A stretch of 64,000 nucleotides of DNA from an uncultured Lachnospiraceae bacterium (GCA_934364805.1 CAKRMH010000001.1:165323-229322), one strand, 5' to 3'; positions 9,308-18,117 are shown, counted from the first letter of the stretch. Program-made: numbers and translations. The notes: generated from the sequence alone by a model not told the origin.

Positions 9308-9990
9308 AATCATTATTATCAGGAGCATCTTCAACGGTTGCAGAAACCGTATCTATGTCAAATGCGTTTGTTTATTGTATTATGGCAGGCATTCTTGGAC
9401 TTATTATATCGGTTACTTATATAAAAACAGGAAAAGTTTCAAAGAATTTTTCAAGAACATTGATCGTTCTTCCGATTCTTGTGTGCGTGGTGATGCTTGT
9501 AGTAAACGGAAATCTTGGAACATCGGTTGCCATTGTCGGAGCATTTGGACTGATTCGTTTCCGGTCATTGCAGGGCAGTTCGAGAGATATTGCATACATA
9601 TTTTTCGTTATGGCAGCCGGACTCACCTGCAGTGTCGGGTATATCGCATTTGCAATCGCAGTCACACTGATGGTATGTGCAATCTTATTTATTTTGCAAT
9701 TTTGTCATTATGGAGAAGATCGGACAGAGAAGAAAGAACTACGGATCACGATTCCGGAAAATCTGGATTATGCCGGAATTTTTGATGATCTTTTTGAAAA
9801 ATATACCGTATCTCATAAACTGAACAGGGTCAGGACGACAAATATGGGAAGTTTATATGAACTGAATTACGATATTGCACTTACCAATGAAAATGCGGAA
9901 AAGGAATTGATCGATGCGATCCGCTGCAGAAACGGTAATCTTACCGTAATATGCGGAAGAAAAGATTATAATCAGATGGAAGAACTGTAG
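9301..9990 (+). CDS. DUF4956 family membrane protein
   Basis: A 229-residue protein with three to four transmembrane helices (about 20-42, 50-70, 75-90 and 97-137) followed by a soluble C-terminal domain of about 85 residues. The stretch GAFGLIRFRSLQGSSRDIAY (about 80-99) between helices is the family signature I recognise. The soluble tail (ELRITIPENL onward) has a ferredoxin-like beta-alpha-beta feel. The start overlaps the VTC gene, so the two are translationally coupled and likely work as one membrane-bound unit. The biochemical role of DUF4956 is not established. The gene is followed 62 bases later by cotJA without a visible terminator. Confidence 0.8.
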   Translation: MLESLLSGASSTVAETVSMSNAFVYCIMAGILGLIISVTYIKTGKVSKNFSRTLIVLPILVCVVMLVVNGNLGTSVAIVGAFGLIRFRSLQGSSRDIAYIFFVMAAGLTCSVGYIAFAIAVTLMVCAILFILQFCHYGEDRTEKKELRITIPENLDYAGIFDDLFEKYTVSHKLNRVRTTNMGSLYELNYDIALTNENAEKELIDAIRCRNGNLTVICGRKDYNQMEEL

Positions 9991-10052
9991 AGGCGCAATT
10001 TCTGGTTTCCTGCATAGGATAATAACGTAAGTGAGTTAGAAAGGAAATCAGA

Positions 10053-10250
10053 ATGAACAATCATATAACAGACGACGACAGACCAGAACGAAAAGATATG
10101 GATTGTCTCGACCAGATGGCACTTGCGATGGCGTATGTTCCCTGGCAGTATATGAGCCGTACCTATGATCCGGAAAAAGCTTTGATGAGCGGTACGATAT
10201 TTCCTGAACTTGATAAGCGATTTACTGGAAGATCAGGAGGTAGGCGATGA
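10053..10250 (+). CDS. cotJA: Spore coat-associated protein CotJA
   Basis: A 65-residue protein whose middle (LAMAYVPWQYMSRTYDPEKAL, in two halves at about 24-44) is the CotJA family core, followed by GTIFPELDKRF. CotJA is a small inner-coat component of Bacillus and Clostridia spores that is made in the mother cell with CotJB and CotJC. The ATG is preceded by AAAGGAAA. The stop codon overlaps the cotJB start by 4 bases (ATGA). In B. subtilis cotJ is SigE-dependent; I did not find a convincing SigE promoter in the 62-base gap. Confidence 0.9.
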   Translation: MNNHITDDDRPERKDMDCLDQMALAMAYVPWQYMSRTYDPEKALMSGTIFPELDKRFTGRSGGRR

Positions 10251-10528
10251 GCAATCAGACTGTAAAAGCAGCAAAAATGAACCAAAGGCAGCTCCTGCGC
10301 TGGATTACGATGCTTGGATTCTGCCATGATGACATGGTTTTGTATCTGGATACGCATCCGGATGACACAGACGCACTTGCATACGCAAATCAATGTGCAG
10401 AGCTTTTACGTAATGCAGTGCACACGTATGAAGAGCAGTATGGCATGCTGACGGTAAAGCCGGATCAAAACGTGCAGGAATGGAACTGGGTACAGACACC
10501 ATGGCCGTGGGAAGGGGGGTATCAGTAA
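10247..10528 (+). CDS. cotJB: Spore coat protein CotJB
   Basis: A 93-residue protein. LLRWITMLGFCHDDMVLYLDTHP (about 16-38, cited here as adjoining parts) and the aromatic C-terminus with WNWVQTPWPWEGG are CotJB hallmarks. It is needed for normal coat assembly of the CotJ group. Both ends overlap neighbours: 4 bases with cotJA and 1 base with cotJC (TAATG), so the three genes are translated as a coupled set. Confidence 0.9.
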   Translation: MSNQTVKAAKMNQRQLLRWITMLGFCHDDMVLYLDTHPDDTDALAYANQCAELLRNAVHTYEEQYGMLTVKPDQNVQEWNWVQTPWPWEGGYQ

Positions 10529-11124
10529 TGTGGAGTTATGAAAAAAGACTGCAGTACCCGGTTGATATTAAAAATCCGGATCCATCGATCGCAATGATCA
10601 TTATGAGCCAGTACGGTGGACCGGATGGAGAGATGGGGGCATCTCTCAGATATCTTTCGCAAAGGTATACAATGCCGGATCGGACGGTAGCCGGACTCAT
10701 GACGGATATTGGTACGGAAGAACTTGCACACCTCGAAATCGTGGCAGCAATTGTGCATCAGCTGACGAGAAATCTGACGGCGGATGAACTGAAAGCAGCA
10801 GGTTTTGACCAGTATTATGTGGATCATACAAACGGAATCTGGCCACAGTCGGCAGGCGGAGTTCCGTTTAATGCATGTGAGTTCCAGTCAAAAGGAGATC
10901 CGATTACAGATCTGTTTGAAGATATGGCGGCAGAGCAGAAAGCAAGAACGACATATGACAATATCCTGCGTCTTGTAAGAGACCCGGATGTAAGAGATCC
11001 GATCAAATTTTTAAGAGAGCGTGAAATTGTTCATTTCCAGAGGTTTGGCGAAGGTCTCAGGAGACTTACGGATAACCTGGATTCAAAGAATTTTTATGCA
11101 TTCAATCCGGCATTTGATCAGTAA
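10528..11124 (+). CDS. cotJC: CotJC, manganese catalase-family spore coat protein
   Basis: A 198-residue dimanganese catalase homologue. The expected metal ligands are visible at E35, E65, H68, E136 and H169, on the helices of the four-helix bundle (motifs GEMGA, TEELAHLE, EQKAR and REIVHFQRF). This suggests an active H2O2-disproportionating enzyme in the coat. I set the start at 10528, within the cotJB stop (TAATG), because a strong purine-rich site (AAGGGGGG) lies just upstream and the protein then begins MWSYEKRLQYP, as in the family. An upstream in-frame ATG at 10480 would overlap cotJB deeply and lacks support. Confidence 0.92.
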   Translation: MWSYEKRLQYPVDIKNPDPSIAMIIMSQYGGPDGEMGASLRYLSQRYTMPDRTVAGLMTDIGTEELAHLEIVAAIVHQLTRNLTADELKAAGFDQYYVDHTNGIWPQSAGGVPFNACEFQSKGDPITDLFEDMAAEQKARTTYDNILRLVRDPDVRDPIKFLREREIVHFQRFGEGLRRLTDNLDSKNFYAFNPAFDQ

Positions 11125-11131
11125 TCACGTG

Positions 11132-11160
11132 TTGATAAAAGGTGTAATTTGTTATATAAT
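11132..11160 (+). promoter_or_regulatory. Sigma-A promoter of gltX
   Basis: TTGATA at 11132-11137 and a perfect TATAAT at 11155-11160, spacer 17 bases. It starts only 8 bases after the cotJC stop and separates the sporulation genes from the housekeeping gltX. Confidence 0.75.
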
Positions 11161-11173
11161 AGCTTAAGCTAAG

Positions 11174-11202
11174 CCAGAAGGAGATGACAGGTCTTCTTCT
11201 GG
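11174..11202 (+). other. Hairpin in the gltX leader RNA
   Basis: An 11-pair stem, CCAGAAGGAGA (11174-11184) with TCTTCTTCTGG (11192-11202), contains one G-U pair and a 7-base loop. A smaller hairpin, GTGCA with TGCAC, follows at about 11220-11236. No U-tract follows either, so this is not a terminator. It does not look like a T-box, since I see no T-box sequence or terminator. The function is unknown. Confidence 0.5.
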
Positions 11203-11260
11203 TAAATTACTGCAATCTATGTGCAGATAGAATGCACTTGAATTAAGAGGAGATATTAGA

Positions 11261-12712
11261 ATGAGCAAAGTCAGAACAAGATTTGCACCAAGCCCGACAG
11301 GAAGAATGCATGTAGGAAACCTTCGTACTGCCTTGTATGCGTATCTGCTTGCAAAGCATGAAGGCGGAGATTTTATTTTAAGAATTGAAGATACGGATCA
11401 GGAGCGTTATGTGGAGGGAGCCGTAGAGATTATTTACCGCACAATGCAGGAGACAGGACTGATTCATGACGAAGGACCGGACAAGGATGGCGGATGTGGT
11501 CCGTATGTTCAGAGTGAGAGACAGAAAGCCGGCATTTATCTGGAGTATGCCAAAAAGCTGATCGACAAAGGACAGGCATATTATTGTTTCTGTGACAAAG
11601 AACGTCTGGAAGGATTAAAAAGAACCGTTGCCGGTAAAGAGATCACAACCTATGACAAGCATTGTCTGCATCTTTCCAAAGAAGAAGTAGAAGCAAAACT
11701 TGCAGCAGGAGTTCCTTACGTAATCAGACAGAATAATCCGACGGAGGGAACAACAACGTTCCATGATGAGATCTATGGAGATATCACAGTGGATAACAGC
11801 GAACTGGATGATATGATCCTGATCAAATCCGATGGATACCCGACCTATAATTTTGCAAATGTAGTCGATGACCATTTGATGGGAATTACGCACGTTGTAA
11901 GAGGAAATGAATATTTATCTTCATCTCCAAAATACAATCGTCTGTATGAGGCATTTGGATGGGAAGTTCCGGTTTATGTTCATTGTCCTCTGATTACGGA
12001 TGAGAATCATAATAAGCTGAGCAAGCGAAGCGGTCATTCTTCTTTTGAAGATCTGATCGATCAGGGATTTTTAACAGAAGCGGTTGTGAACTTTGTTGCG
12101 CTTCTTGGCTGGAGTCCTGCAGACAATCAGGAGATTATGTCATTGGATGAACTGATCAGGAGATTTGATTATCATCATATGAGCAAATCACCGGCTGTAT
12201 TTGACTACACGAAATTAAAATGGATGAATGGCGAATATATCAAGGCAATGGATTTTAACAAATTCTATGAAATGGCACTTCCATATATTAAGAAAGTCAT
12301 TACAAAAGATTATGATCTGAAGAAGATTGCCAGGATGGTCCAGAGCAGGATCGAGATATTCCCGGATATCGAAGAACATATTGATTTCTTTGAGAAACTT
12401 CCAGAATATGATCCTGCAATGTACACACATAAGAAGATGAAAACCAATGCGGAAACATCGCTTGAAGTACTGCAGGAGGTGCTTCCAATTCTCGAGGCAC
12501 AGGAAGACTACAGTAATGACGCATTATATGCATCTCTTTGCAAATACGTAGAACAGAAAGGCTGCAAAAATGGATATGTTATGTGGCCGATCCGTACTGC
12601 GGTATCTGGCAAACAGATGACCCCGGGCGGAGCAACCGAACTGATGGAAGTACTTGGAAAAGAAGAGTCCATCGCCCGCATTAAAAAAGGAATCGAATTA
12701 CTTTCTGAATAG
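11261..12712 (+). CDS. gltX: Glutamate--tRNA ligase
   Basis: A 483-residue class I aminoacyl-tRNA synthetase that charges tRNA-Glu in the cytoplasm. The HIGH-type motif is HVGN at 17-20 after FAPSPTG, and the KMSKS-type motif is KLSKR at 252-256. The GluRS-specific RIEDTDQERY lies at 41-50. The length agrees with bacterial GluRS. Ribosome site AGAGGAGAT precedes the ATG. It has its own promoter and a structured leader of about 95 bases. The helicase gene starts about 20 bases after its stop, so they are probably co-transcribed. Confidence 0.97.
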   Translation: MSKVRTRFAPSPTGRMHVGNLRTALYAYLLAKHEGGDFILRIEDTDQERYVEGAVEIIYRTMQETGLIHDEGPDKDGGCGPYVQSERQKAGIYLEYAKKLIDKGQAYYCFCDKERLEGLKRTVAGKEITTYDKHCLHLSKEEVEAKLAAGVPYVIRQNNPTEGTTTFHDEIYGDITVDNSELDDMILIKSDGYPTYNFANVVDDHLMGITHVVRGNEYLSSSPKYNRLYEAFGWEVPVYVHCPLITDENHNKLSKRSGHSSFEDLIDQGFLTEAVVNFVALLGWSPADNQEIMSLDELIRRFDYHHMSKSPAVFDYTKLKWMNGEYIKAMDFNKFYEMALPYIKKVITKDYDLKKIARMVQSRIEIFPDIEEHIDFFEKLPEYDPAMYTHKKMKTNAETSLEVLQEVLPILEAQEDYSNDALYASLCKYVEQKGCKNGYVMWPIRTAVSGKQMTPGGATELMEVLGKEESIARIKKGIELLSE

Positions 12713-12733
12713 CCTGTAGAAAGATTGGATTTT

Positions 12734-14575
12734 ATGCAGAATACACTGAATGAACCGCAAGCTCTTGCGGTGAAGCATTTCCAGGGACCGTGCATGATTC
12801 TTGCCGGTCCCGGTTCTGGAAAGACCTTCGTTATCACACAAAGAACAGCCAATTTAATAAGAGAATGTGGAGTAGATCCGTCACATATACTTGTGATTAC
12901 ATTTACCAGGGCAGCGGCTGAAGAGATGCGCCAGAGATTTCAAAAGCTGATGAATGGAGAAGCAGGTGGAGTTACATTTGGAACTTTTCACGCTGTATAT
13001 TTCATGGTATTAAAATATGCTTATCATTTTCAGGCATCCAATATTATCACGGAAGAAAAGAAATATCAGCTGATGCGGGAAATTCTTTCCAGATATCACG
13101 TGGAATATGAAGATGAAAATGAGTTTATTGGCAATCTGTTCCGGGAAATCAGTATGATCAAGAATACACGGATTCCAATCGAAAATTTTTATTCCGGACA
13201 ATGTGCAGAAGAACTATTTCGCAAAATATACAAGGACTATAAGTGTATGCTGGATCGATACAAACTGATCGACTTTGATGATATGCTTCTTTATACGTAT
13301 GAATTGTTCGAAAAAAGAAAAGATATACTGGCATCATGGCAGAAAAAGTATCAGTATATTCTGGTGGATGAATTTCAGGATATTAATCAGATCCAGTATG
13401 ATATACTGCGGATGCTTGCACTTCCGGAAAACAATTTATTCATCGTAGGTGATGATGATCAGTCCATTTACAGGTTCCGCGGCTCAAAACCTGAGATTAT
13501 GCTGAACTTCACAAAGGATTATCCGGAAACAAAAAGAATTCTGCTTGATGTAAATTACCGTTGCCAGAAAAATATTGTGGACGCTTCCTTAAACCTGATC
13601 AGTCATAACAAAGAACGGTTTGAAAAGAAGATCAGTGCGAATCAAAGGGCCAGGGAGCCGGTGCGCATCCTGCAATTTGCACAGCAGAGAGAACAGAATC
13701 TGTATGTGGTTGAAGAGATAAAAAAAGCAGTACAGGGTGGAGCAAAATTGTCGGATTTTGCGGTTTTGTTTCGAACCAATACACAGCCACGTTTACTGAT
13801 AGAGCAATTTATGGAATACAATATTCCGTTCCGGACGAAAGAACAGATTCCGAATCTGTATGCACACTGGGCAGTCAGGGATATTTTTGCTTATATCCAG
13901 ATTGCCCAGGGAAGCAGGAAAAGAAGGGATTTTCTGCAGATCATGAACCGGCCGAAAAGATACATCGGAAGAGATTCCCTATATGGGGAAACAATTTCTT
14001 TTGAAGAATGGAAACGTATGTATGAGAAACAGCCGTGGATTGCGGAACGGATCGAACGTCTGGCATATGATATACAGATGCTTCAAAATATGAGTCCCTA
14101 CGCAGCGATCAATTATATTCGAAAAGGGATTGGATACGATGATTATCTGAAAGAGTATGCAGGGCAGCGTCATATGAAGACGGAGGATCTTACGGATGTG
14201 TTAGATGAACTTCAGACGACGGCCAGAGGATATAAAAGCTATGAACAGTGGCAGGAACATATCCGGAAATATACCGAAGAAATGAGAATGATCGCAGAGC
14301 AGAAAAACAGTAACCCGGATGCAGTAACACTTGCTACATTGCACAGTTCCAAAGGACTTGAGTTTCTGATCGTTTATATAGTGGATGTCAATGAAGGGAT
14401 CATGCCGTATAAAAAGGCAGTCCTGGAAAAAGAACTGGAAGAGGAACGAAGAATGTTTTACGTTGGAATGACGCGTGCAAAACATGCACTTACTTTGTGT
14501 ACGGTGAATAATGTAAATAATAAGACCATGGAATGTTCAAGATTTTTGAATGAATGCAGAGAACAGGAAAAATAA
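12734..14575 (+). CDS. UvrD/PcrA-family ATP-dependent DNA helicase (short form)
   Basis: A superfamily 1A 3'-5' helicase of about 613 residues, shorter than PcrA (about 720). Motifs appear in order: Walker A AGPGSGKTF near the N-terminus, TFTRAAAEEM (Ia), DEFQD (II), DDQSIYRFRG (III), NYRCQ (IV), LHSSKGLEF (V) and FYVGMTRAK (VI). All key residues are present, so it should be an active ATPase and translocase. The missing length lies in the C-terminal tail. The start is uncertain: ATG at 12734 has AGAAAG about 10 bases upstream, while TTG at 12725 is in frame but too close to that site. The specific repair role cannot be fixed from sequence. Confidence 0.9.
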   Translation: MQNTLNEPQALAVKHFQGPCMILAGPGSGKTFVITQRTANLIRECGVDPSHILVITFTRAAAEEMRQRFQKLMNGEAGGVTFGTFHAVYFMVLKYAYHFQASNIITEEKKYQLMREILSRYHVEYEDENEFIGNLFREISMIKNTRIPIENFYSGQCAEELFRKIYKDYKCMLDRYKLIDFDDMLLYTYELFEKRKDILASWQKKYQYILVDEFQDINQIQYDILRMLALPENNLFIVGDDDQSIYRFRGSKPEIMLNFTKDYPETKRILLDVNYRCQKNIVDASLNLISHNKERFEKKISANQRAREPVRILQFAQQREQNLYVVEEIKKAVQGGAKLSDFAVLFRTNTQPRLLIEQFMEYNIPFRTKEQIPNLYAHWAVRDIFAYIQIAQGSRKRRDFLQIMNRPKRYIGRDSLYGETISFEEWKRMYEKQPWIAERIERLAYDIQMLQNMSPYAAINYIRKGIGYDDYLKEYAGQRHMKTEDLTDVLDELQTTARGYKSYEQWQEHIRKYTEEMRMIAEQKNSNPDAVTLATLHSSKGLEFLIVYIVDVNEGIMPYKKAVLEKELEEERRMFYVGMTRAKHALTLCTVNNVNNKTMECSRFLNECREQEK

Positions 14576-14614
14576 AAGAACCGTTAACTACATGTATTAT
14601 GTGGTTAACGGTTC
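14566..14614 (-). terminator. Terminator between convergent helicase and DUF1292 genes
   Basis: GAACCGTTAAC (14578-14588) pairs perfectly with GTTAACGGTTC (14604-14614), with extra pairs closing a small loop. Reading the minus strand, the hairpin is followed by TTTTATTTTT, which suits termination of the HD-GYP/DUF1292 transcript. In the plus direction the T-tract is weak at this point, though a run of Ts lies about 25 bases further on. Confidence 0.75.
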
Positions 14615-14648
14615 ATTCGTGGTACGTTTTGCGCACACGTTTTTTTGT

Positions 14649-14975
14649 TTATTCATCGTCCATTTCGTTGAACATAATTTCGTCCTGAACTTCATCAAAA
14701 CGGTCGACGACAGCTTCGTACTCGTCATCATCTGTAATATTTTCAACAGACGGAAGACCTGCTTCGTCTTCATAATAGCGATATACATAAAGGTCACCGT
14801 TAGAATTCTCATTTCCGTCTGCATCTAATGGGATTAAAGCGATGTAATCCTGATCACCCATGTCAAAAATGGTAAAGATCTTACATTCTACTTCACCATC
14901 ATCGAGTTCTAATGTGACGCGGATGTCATCTTTTTCTTCTTCTGTGACTGGGGTTGCTTTTTCTTGTTTGCTCAT
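14649..14975 (-). CDS. DUF1292 domain protein
   Basis: A 108-residue, very acidic protein. The core DIRVTLELDDGEVECKIF and YIALIPLD (about 17-52) and the later YVYRY strand are the DUF1292 pattern found in Firmicutes (YrzB-like). No function is established for the family. It follows the HD-GYP gene with a 17-base gap on the same strand and ends before a good terminator, so the two form a short operon. The ATG has a good GGAAA-type site upstream (gaaaggaaac on the coding strand). Confidence 0.85.
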   Translation of the reverse strand: MSKQEKATPVTEEEKDDIRVTLELDDGEVECKIFTIFDMGDQDYIALIPLDADGNENSNGDLYVYRYYEDEAGLPSVENITDDDEYEAVVDRFDEVQDEIMFNEMDDE

Positions 14976-14992
14976 AATTGTTTCCTTTCGTT

Positions 14993-16084
14993 TTATACAA
15001 TTGCCTCAATATAAAGATCCGGATGTCTGGTCAGATCAAGGATCTCACCGGATTCGGTCTGGAGCATTGGACGTGTTGGCTGTTCCGTTATAAAAATGAT
15101 ACGTGCGATCGTGTGATCATTTAAAAGAACTTTGCTGTTTACATAGGAATTCGCAATCCTTTTTAGAAATGGAAGTATGAATTTCGGATTGTAGCGGTTT
15201 ACGCCTTCATCTTCAAAAGCAGCAATAACATCAAATGGGCACAGACCATTCCGATAGCAGCGGTCTGAAGTCATGGCGTCATAAACATCTGCAATCGCAA
15301 CGATCGATGCAAAGTCATCAATTTCATCCCCATGGAGACCGAGTGGATATCCACTTCCGTCACAGCGCTCATGATGAAGAAGTACAGCTTTTTTGACTCT
15401 TGGATCAATATCCTGATCTTTGAGGATGTCATAACCAAACTGAGGATGCAGTTTTATGAATTCATATTCCTGTTTGGAAAGTCTGGATGGTTTTAACAGA
15501 ATATCCTCCGGAATTTTCGCTTTTCCAATGTCGTGAAGCAGACCGGAAAGCGTGAGAGCATCCAGATCGTCTGGATCCATTTGAAACCAGGTTCCCATAA
15601 GCCGGCATATGACGGATACATTTACACAATGTGCAGAAGTAGAATCGTCTAATTCCTGCATGTTGTGAAGCATTCCGAAGATAGAAAAAGCCGTTGGGTT
15701 ATCATCAAAAAGTTCGATGGTCTCGCGGATTAGTTCTGTGCTATTGAGTGGCACATTCTTAATGATCAGATCATTGATGGAATTCTCCACCATACGGACC
15801 TGGAAATGATAATGTTTTACAAATTTACGGTAGACAGGTGAATGGATTAGGCGGTCGGTATAATTCTGCCGTACTTCATTTTTTAATTCGATCAATTCTT
15901 TTGCCTTCTCAGGAAGACCGCCTTCATGGATCGGAATTGACGGAATCTGATAGTATTTAAGTCTTGAAATCATCTGTCCGCTCAGTATAGAATCCTGTGG
16001 CAGGATCAATTGTCCTTTTGGGGAGTAGATATGTTTCGCTACAACCATTCCAACTTTTAAATTCTGAGTGGAGATATCTGGCAT
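14993..16084 (-). CDS. HD-GYP domain c-di-GMP phosphodiesterase
   Basis: A 363-residue soluble protein. Residues 1-55 (MPDISTQNLKVGMVVAK) form the small N-terminal domain seen in many Clostridial HD-GYP proteins. The HD-GYP domain covers about 145-330, with HD at 184-185 (LLHDIGKAKIP), HHE at 237-239 and GYP at 245-247 (CDGSGYP). All the metal and signature residues expected of an active cyclic-di-GMP hydrolase are there. There is no receiver or membrane domain, so the input signal is unknown. A PilZ protein in the fla/che operon is a possible partner in the same signalling circuit. It has its own promoter and is divergent from the GH13-like gene. AGGAGGATAA precedes the ATG. Confidence 0.9.
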   Translation of the reverse strand: MPDISTQNLKVGMVVAKHIYSPKGQLILPQDSILSGQMISRLKYYQIPSIPIHEGGLPEKAKELIELKNEVRQNYTDRLIHSPVYRKFVKHYHFQVRMVENSINDLIIKNVPLNSTELIRETIELFDDNPTAFSIFGMLHNMQELDDSTSAHCVNVSVICRLMGTWFQMDPDDLDALTLSGLLHDIGKAKIPEDILLKPSRLSKQEYEFIKLHPQFGYDILKDQDIDPRVKKAVLLHHERCDGSGYPLGLHGDEIDDFASIVAIADVYDAMTSDRCYRNGLCPFDVIAAFEDEGVNRYNPKFILPFLKRIANSYVNSKVLLNDHTIARIIFITEQPTRPMLQTESGEILDLTRHPDLYIEAIV

Positions 16085-16127
16085 GCTTTATTATCCTCCT
16101 AAAGATGATAAACTCTTTTTATTCTTA

Positions 16128-16156
16128 ATATTATAATGGATGATACAACTTGTCAA
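16128..16156 (-). promoter_or_regulatory. Promoter of the HD-GYP/DUF1292 operon
   Basis: On the minus strand a perfect TTGACA (16151-16156) is followed after 17 bases by TAATAT (16128-16133). A TATAAT overlaps it but would leave a 15-base spacer. Confidence 0.65.
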
Positions 16157-16177
16157 TTGCACATGAACAAAAAGTTC

Positions 16178-16206
16178 TATACAAAAATTTGTAAAAAAGC
16201 TATAAT
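16178..16206 (+). promoter_or_regulatory. Promoter of the GH13-like gene
   Basis: A perfect TATAAT at 16201-16206 has a weak -35, TATACA, 17 bases upstream. It is divergent from the HD-GYP promoter. Confidence 0.55.
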
Positions 16207-16239
16207 ATATAGGCTAAGAAACAGACAGGTGGATAAAAG

Positions 16240-18114
16240 ATGCGTTATCAGGTATGCGAGGGAAATTATGCCCGGATGGGCGTTACAAAGGATAAAGACA
16301 GTGTGATCTTTACTTTTGAAGGCGAAAAAGAAGACAGGTGCGAGATTGTTCTTGTGGATCGAACTACAATGCGAGAGACAAAGGTACTGGCAGATCGTGA
16401 GTTTTGCATGGGATCTTTACGGTCTGTCTCGATCAAACATATAGATACAGAGAATACCTTATATTATTATGCTATAAATGGAGTCCCTGTCCTGGATCCC
16501 TATGCACCGGGAATTGCAGGACGGGAACAGTGGAATGATAAAAATCGCAGCAAGCAGCAGTATAAGGTATTGGGGCGCATGAATTTTGATGAATATTCAT
16601 GGCATGGGGATCGTAATCCGGAAGTTGCGAGAAAAGATATGGTTATGTATAAACTGCATGTTCGTGGATTTACAATGGAAAATGCTCCGAAAGAACAGGC
16701 GGCAGGAACATTTCTTGGACTTTCCCAAAAACTTTCCTATTTGAAAAAACTTGGGATTACGACGGTCGAACTTATGCCGGTGTATGAGTTTGAAGAAATG
16801 GACATTCCGGTAAAACAGGAGATGCCGGAGTATCTGAAAGGAAAGATGCGCCCCGAGGATCTTTTACATATAAACAAGGAGATGGAGTGCGGCAGGAAAG
16901 TTAATTTCTGGGGGTATTGTGCCGGAAATTATTTTGCGGTGAAGGCTGGCTATGCGTTTGATCAGAAAAATCCTGAAAAAGAATTGAAGGATCTGGTGTG
17001 TAAGATGCATCGAATGGGAATGGAGTGCGTTATGGAAATGTATTTTCCAGAGCACAGCAATCATAATCTGGTTCTGGAGGCATTGCATTACTGGATTCGC
17101 GAATTTCATGTGGATGGATTTCATCTGATCGGACAGGATCTTCCGATTACAGCAATTGTTCAGGATGTGAGGTTAAGCAGAACAAAGATTTTTTATGAAG
17201 CTTTTGATGAGGTCTTATTAAAAGAAACAAAGAAATACAAACATTTGTATGTATATAAGGATGAATATCAGTTCCCTGCGAGAAAGATACTCAATCATGT
17301 GAACGGGAATATGGGAGAGTTCCTTGATCAGCAGAGAAAGCAGGGAGTAGAAGCCGGATTTGTGAATTATCTTGCAAATAATAACGGATTTACACTGGCA
17401 GATGTGTTTATGTATAACGACAGGCACAATGAAGCAAACGGTGAGAATAATGAAGATGGCTGTGAGTGGAATTTCAGCAATAATTACGGTGTGGAAGGAC
17501 CGACCAGAAAAAAATATATTTCGGATCTGAGAAAACGCCAGTGGCGGAATGGAATCATAATGCTGATGCTGGCGCAGGGCGTTCCGATGATATGGGCTGG
17601 AGATGAAATGGGGAATTCCCAGAATGGAAATAATAATGCTTATTGCCAGGATAATCCGATCGGGTGGACAAACTGGAAGACACGGGGTTCGCATGCTGAG
17701 CTTATTGATTTTGTCCGGCACATGATCGGATTCCGGCATGAACATGCAATTATCGCAAAAGAAACACCATTTTTATTTAGTGATTATAAAGCAAAGGGAA
17801 CTCCGGACCTGTCATACCATGGGGAGAGCGCATGGCTGTCTGGAATTCATCCGGGAAGAATGAGTGTAGGAATTCTTTATTGTGGTCAATATGCTCCGAA
17901 AGATGCGGAAAATGAAGATGTGTATGTCGGATTTAATTTCTTTTCCGGAATCAGTACACTGGCTCTGCCAAAATTATCCGGGAAAAGAAAATGGTATATG
18001 GCTGTTAACAGTGCGGACAGAAAACAGCCATATTACAAGGATGTGGTGCTTTATAAGGATCAGCACCAGCTGACACTCAGTCCGCAGTCAATTTGCATTT
18101 TGATAGGAAAGTAG
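16240..18114 (+). CDS. Isoamylase-like GH13 protein with degenerate catalytic site
   Basis: A 624-residue protein with the layout of glycogen-debranching GH13 enzymes (GlgX/TreX type): an N-terminal CBM48-like part (about 1-90, ending LDPYAPG), a barrel, and a C-terminal beta domain. The debranching signature GVPMIWAGDEMG...GNNNAYCQDNP at 447-473 is intact. The catalytic regions are not. Region I (DVVYNH) is EMYFPE at 266-271. In region II (GFRFD), the nucleophile Asp is I297 and the Arg is H295. In region IV, the His-Asp pair is N381-N382. Only the acid/base Glu of region III (E320 in KIFYEAFD) remains. Hydrolysis by the normal mechanism looks impossible, so I read it as a glycan-binding pseudoenzyme, not an active debranching enzyme. 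It starts the operon with the DUF5662 gene, 3 bases downstream. Confidence 0.85.
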   Translation: MRYQVCEGNYARMGVTKDKDSVIFTFEGEKEDRCEIVLVDRTTMRETKVLADREFCMGSLRSVSIKHIDTENTLYYYAINGVPVLDPYAPGIAGREQWNDKNRSKQQYKVLGRMNFDEYSWHGDRNPEVARKDMVMYKLHVRGFTMENAPKEQAAGTFLGLSQKLSYLKKLGITTVELMPVYEFEEMDIPVKQEMPEYLKGKMRPEDLLHINKEMECGRKVNFWGYCAGNYFAVKAGYAFDQKNPEKELKDLVCKMHRMGMECVMEMYFPEHSNHNLVLEALHYWIREFHVDGFHLIGQDLPITAIVQDVRLSRTKIFYEAFDEVLLKETKKYKHLYVYKDEYQFPARKILNHVNGNMGEFLDQQRKQGVEAGFVNYLANNNGFTLADVFMYNDRHNEANGENNEDGCEWNFSNNYGVEGPTRKKYISDLRKRQWRNGIIMLMLAQGVPMIWAGDEMGNSQNGNNNAYCQDNPIGWTNWKTRGSHAELIDFVRHMIGFRHEHAIIAKETPFLFSDYKAKGTPDLSYHGESAWLSGIHPGRMSVGILYCGQYAPKDAENEDVYVGFNFFSGISTLALPKLSGKRKWYMAVNSADRKQPYYKDVVLYKDQHQLTLSPQSICILIGK

Positions 18115-18117
18115 AAT

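Noticed and set aside
9991..10052. SigE promoter for cotJABC (CATAGGAT as -10)
   Set aside because: The -10 match is weak and no fitting -35 occurs at 14-15 bases upstream.
11132..11260. T-box leader for gltX
   Set aside because: No T-box sequence, no long specifier stem and no terminator before the start codon.
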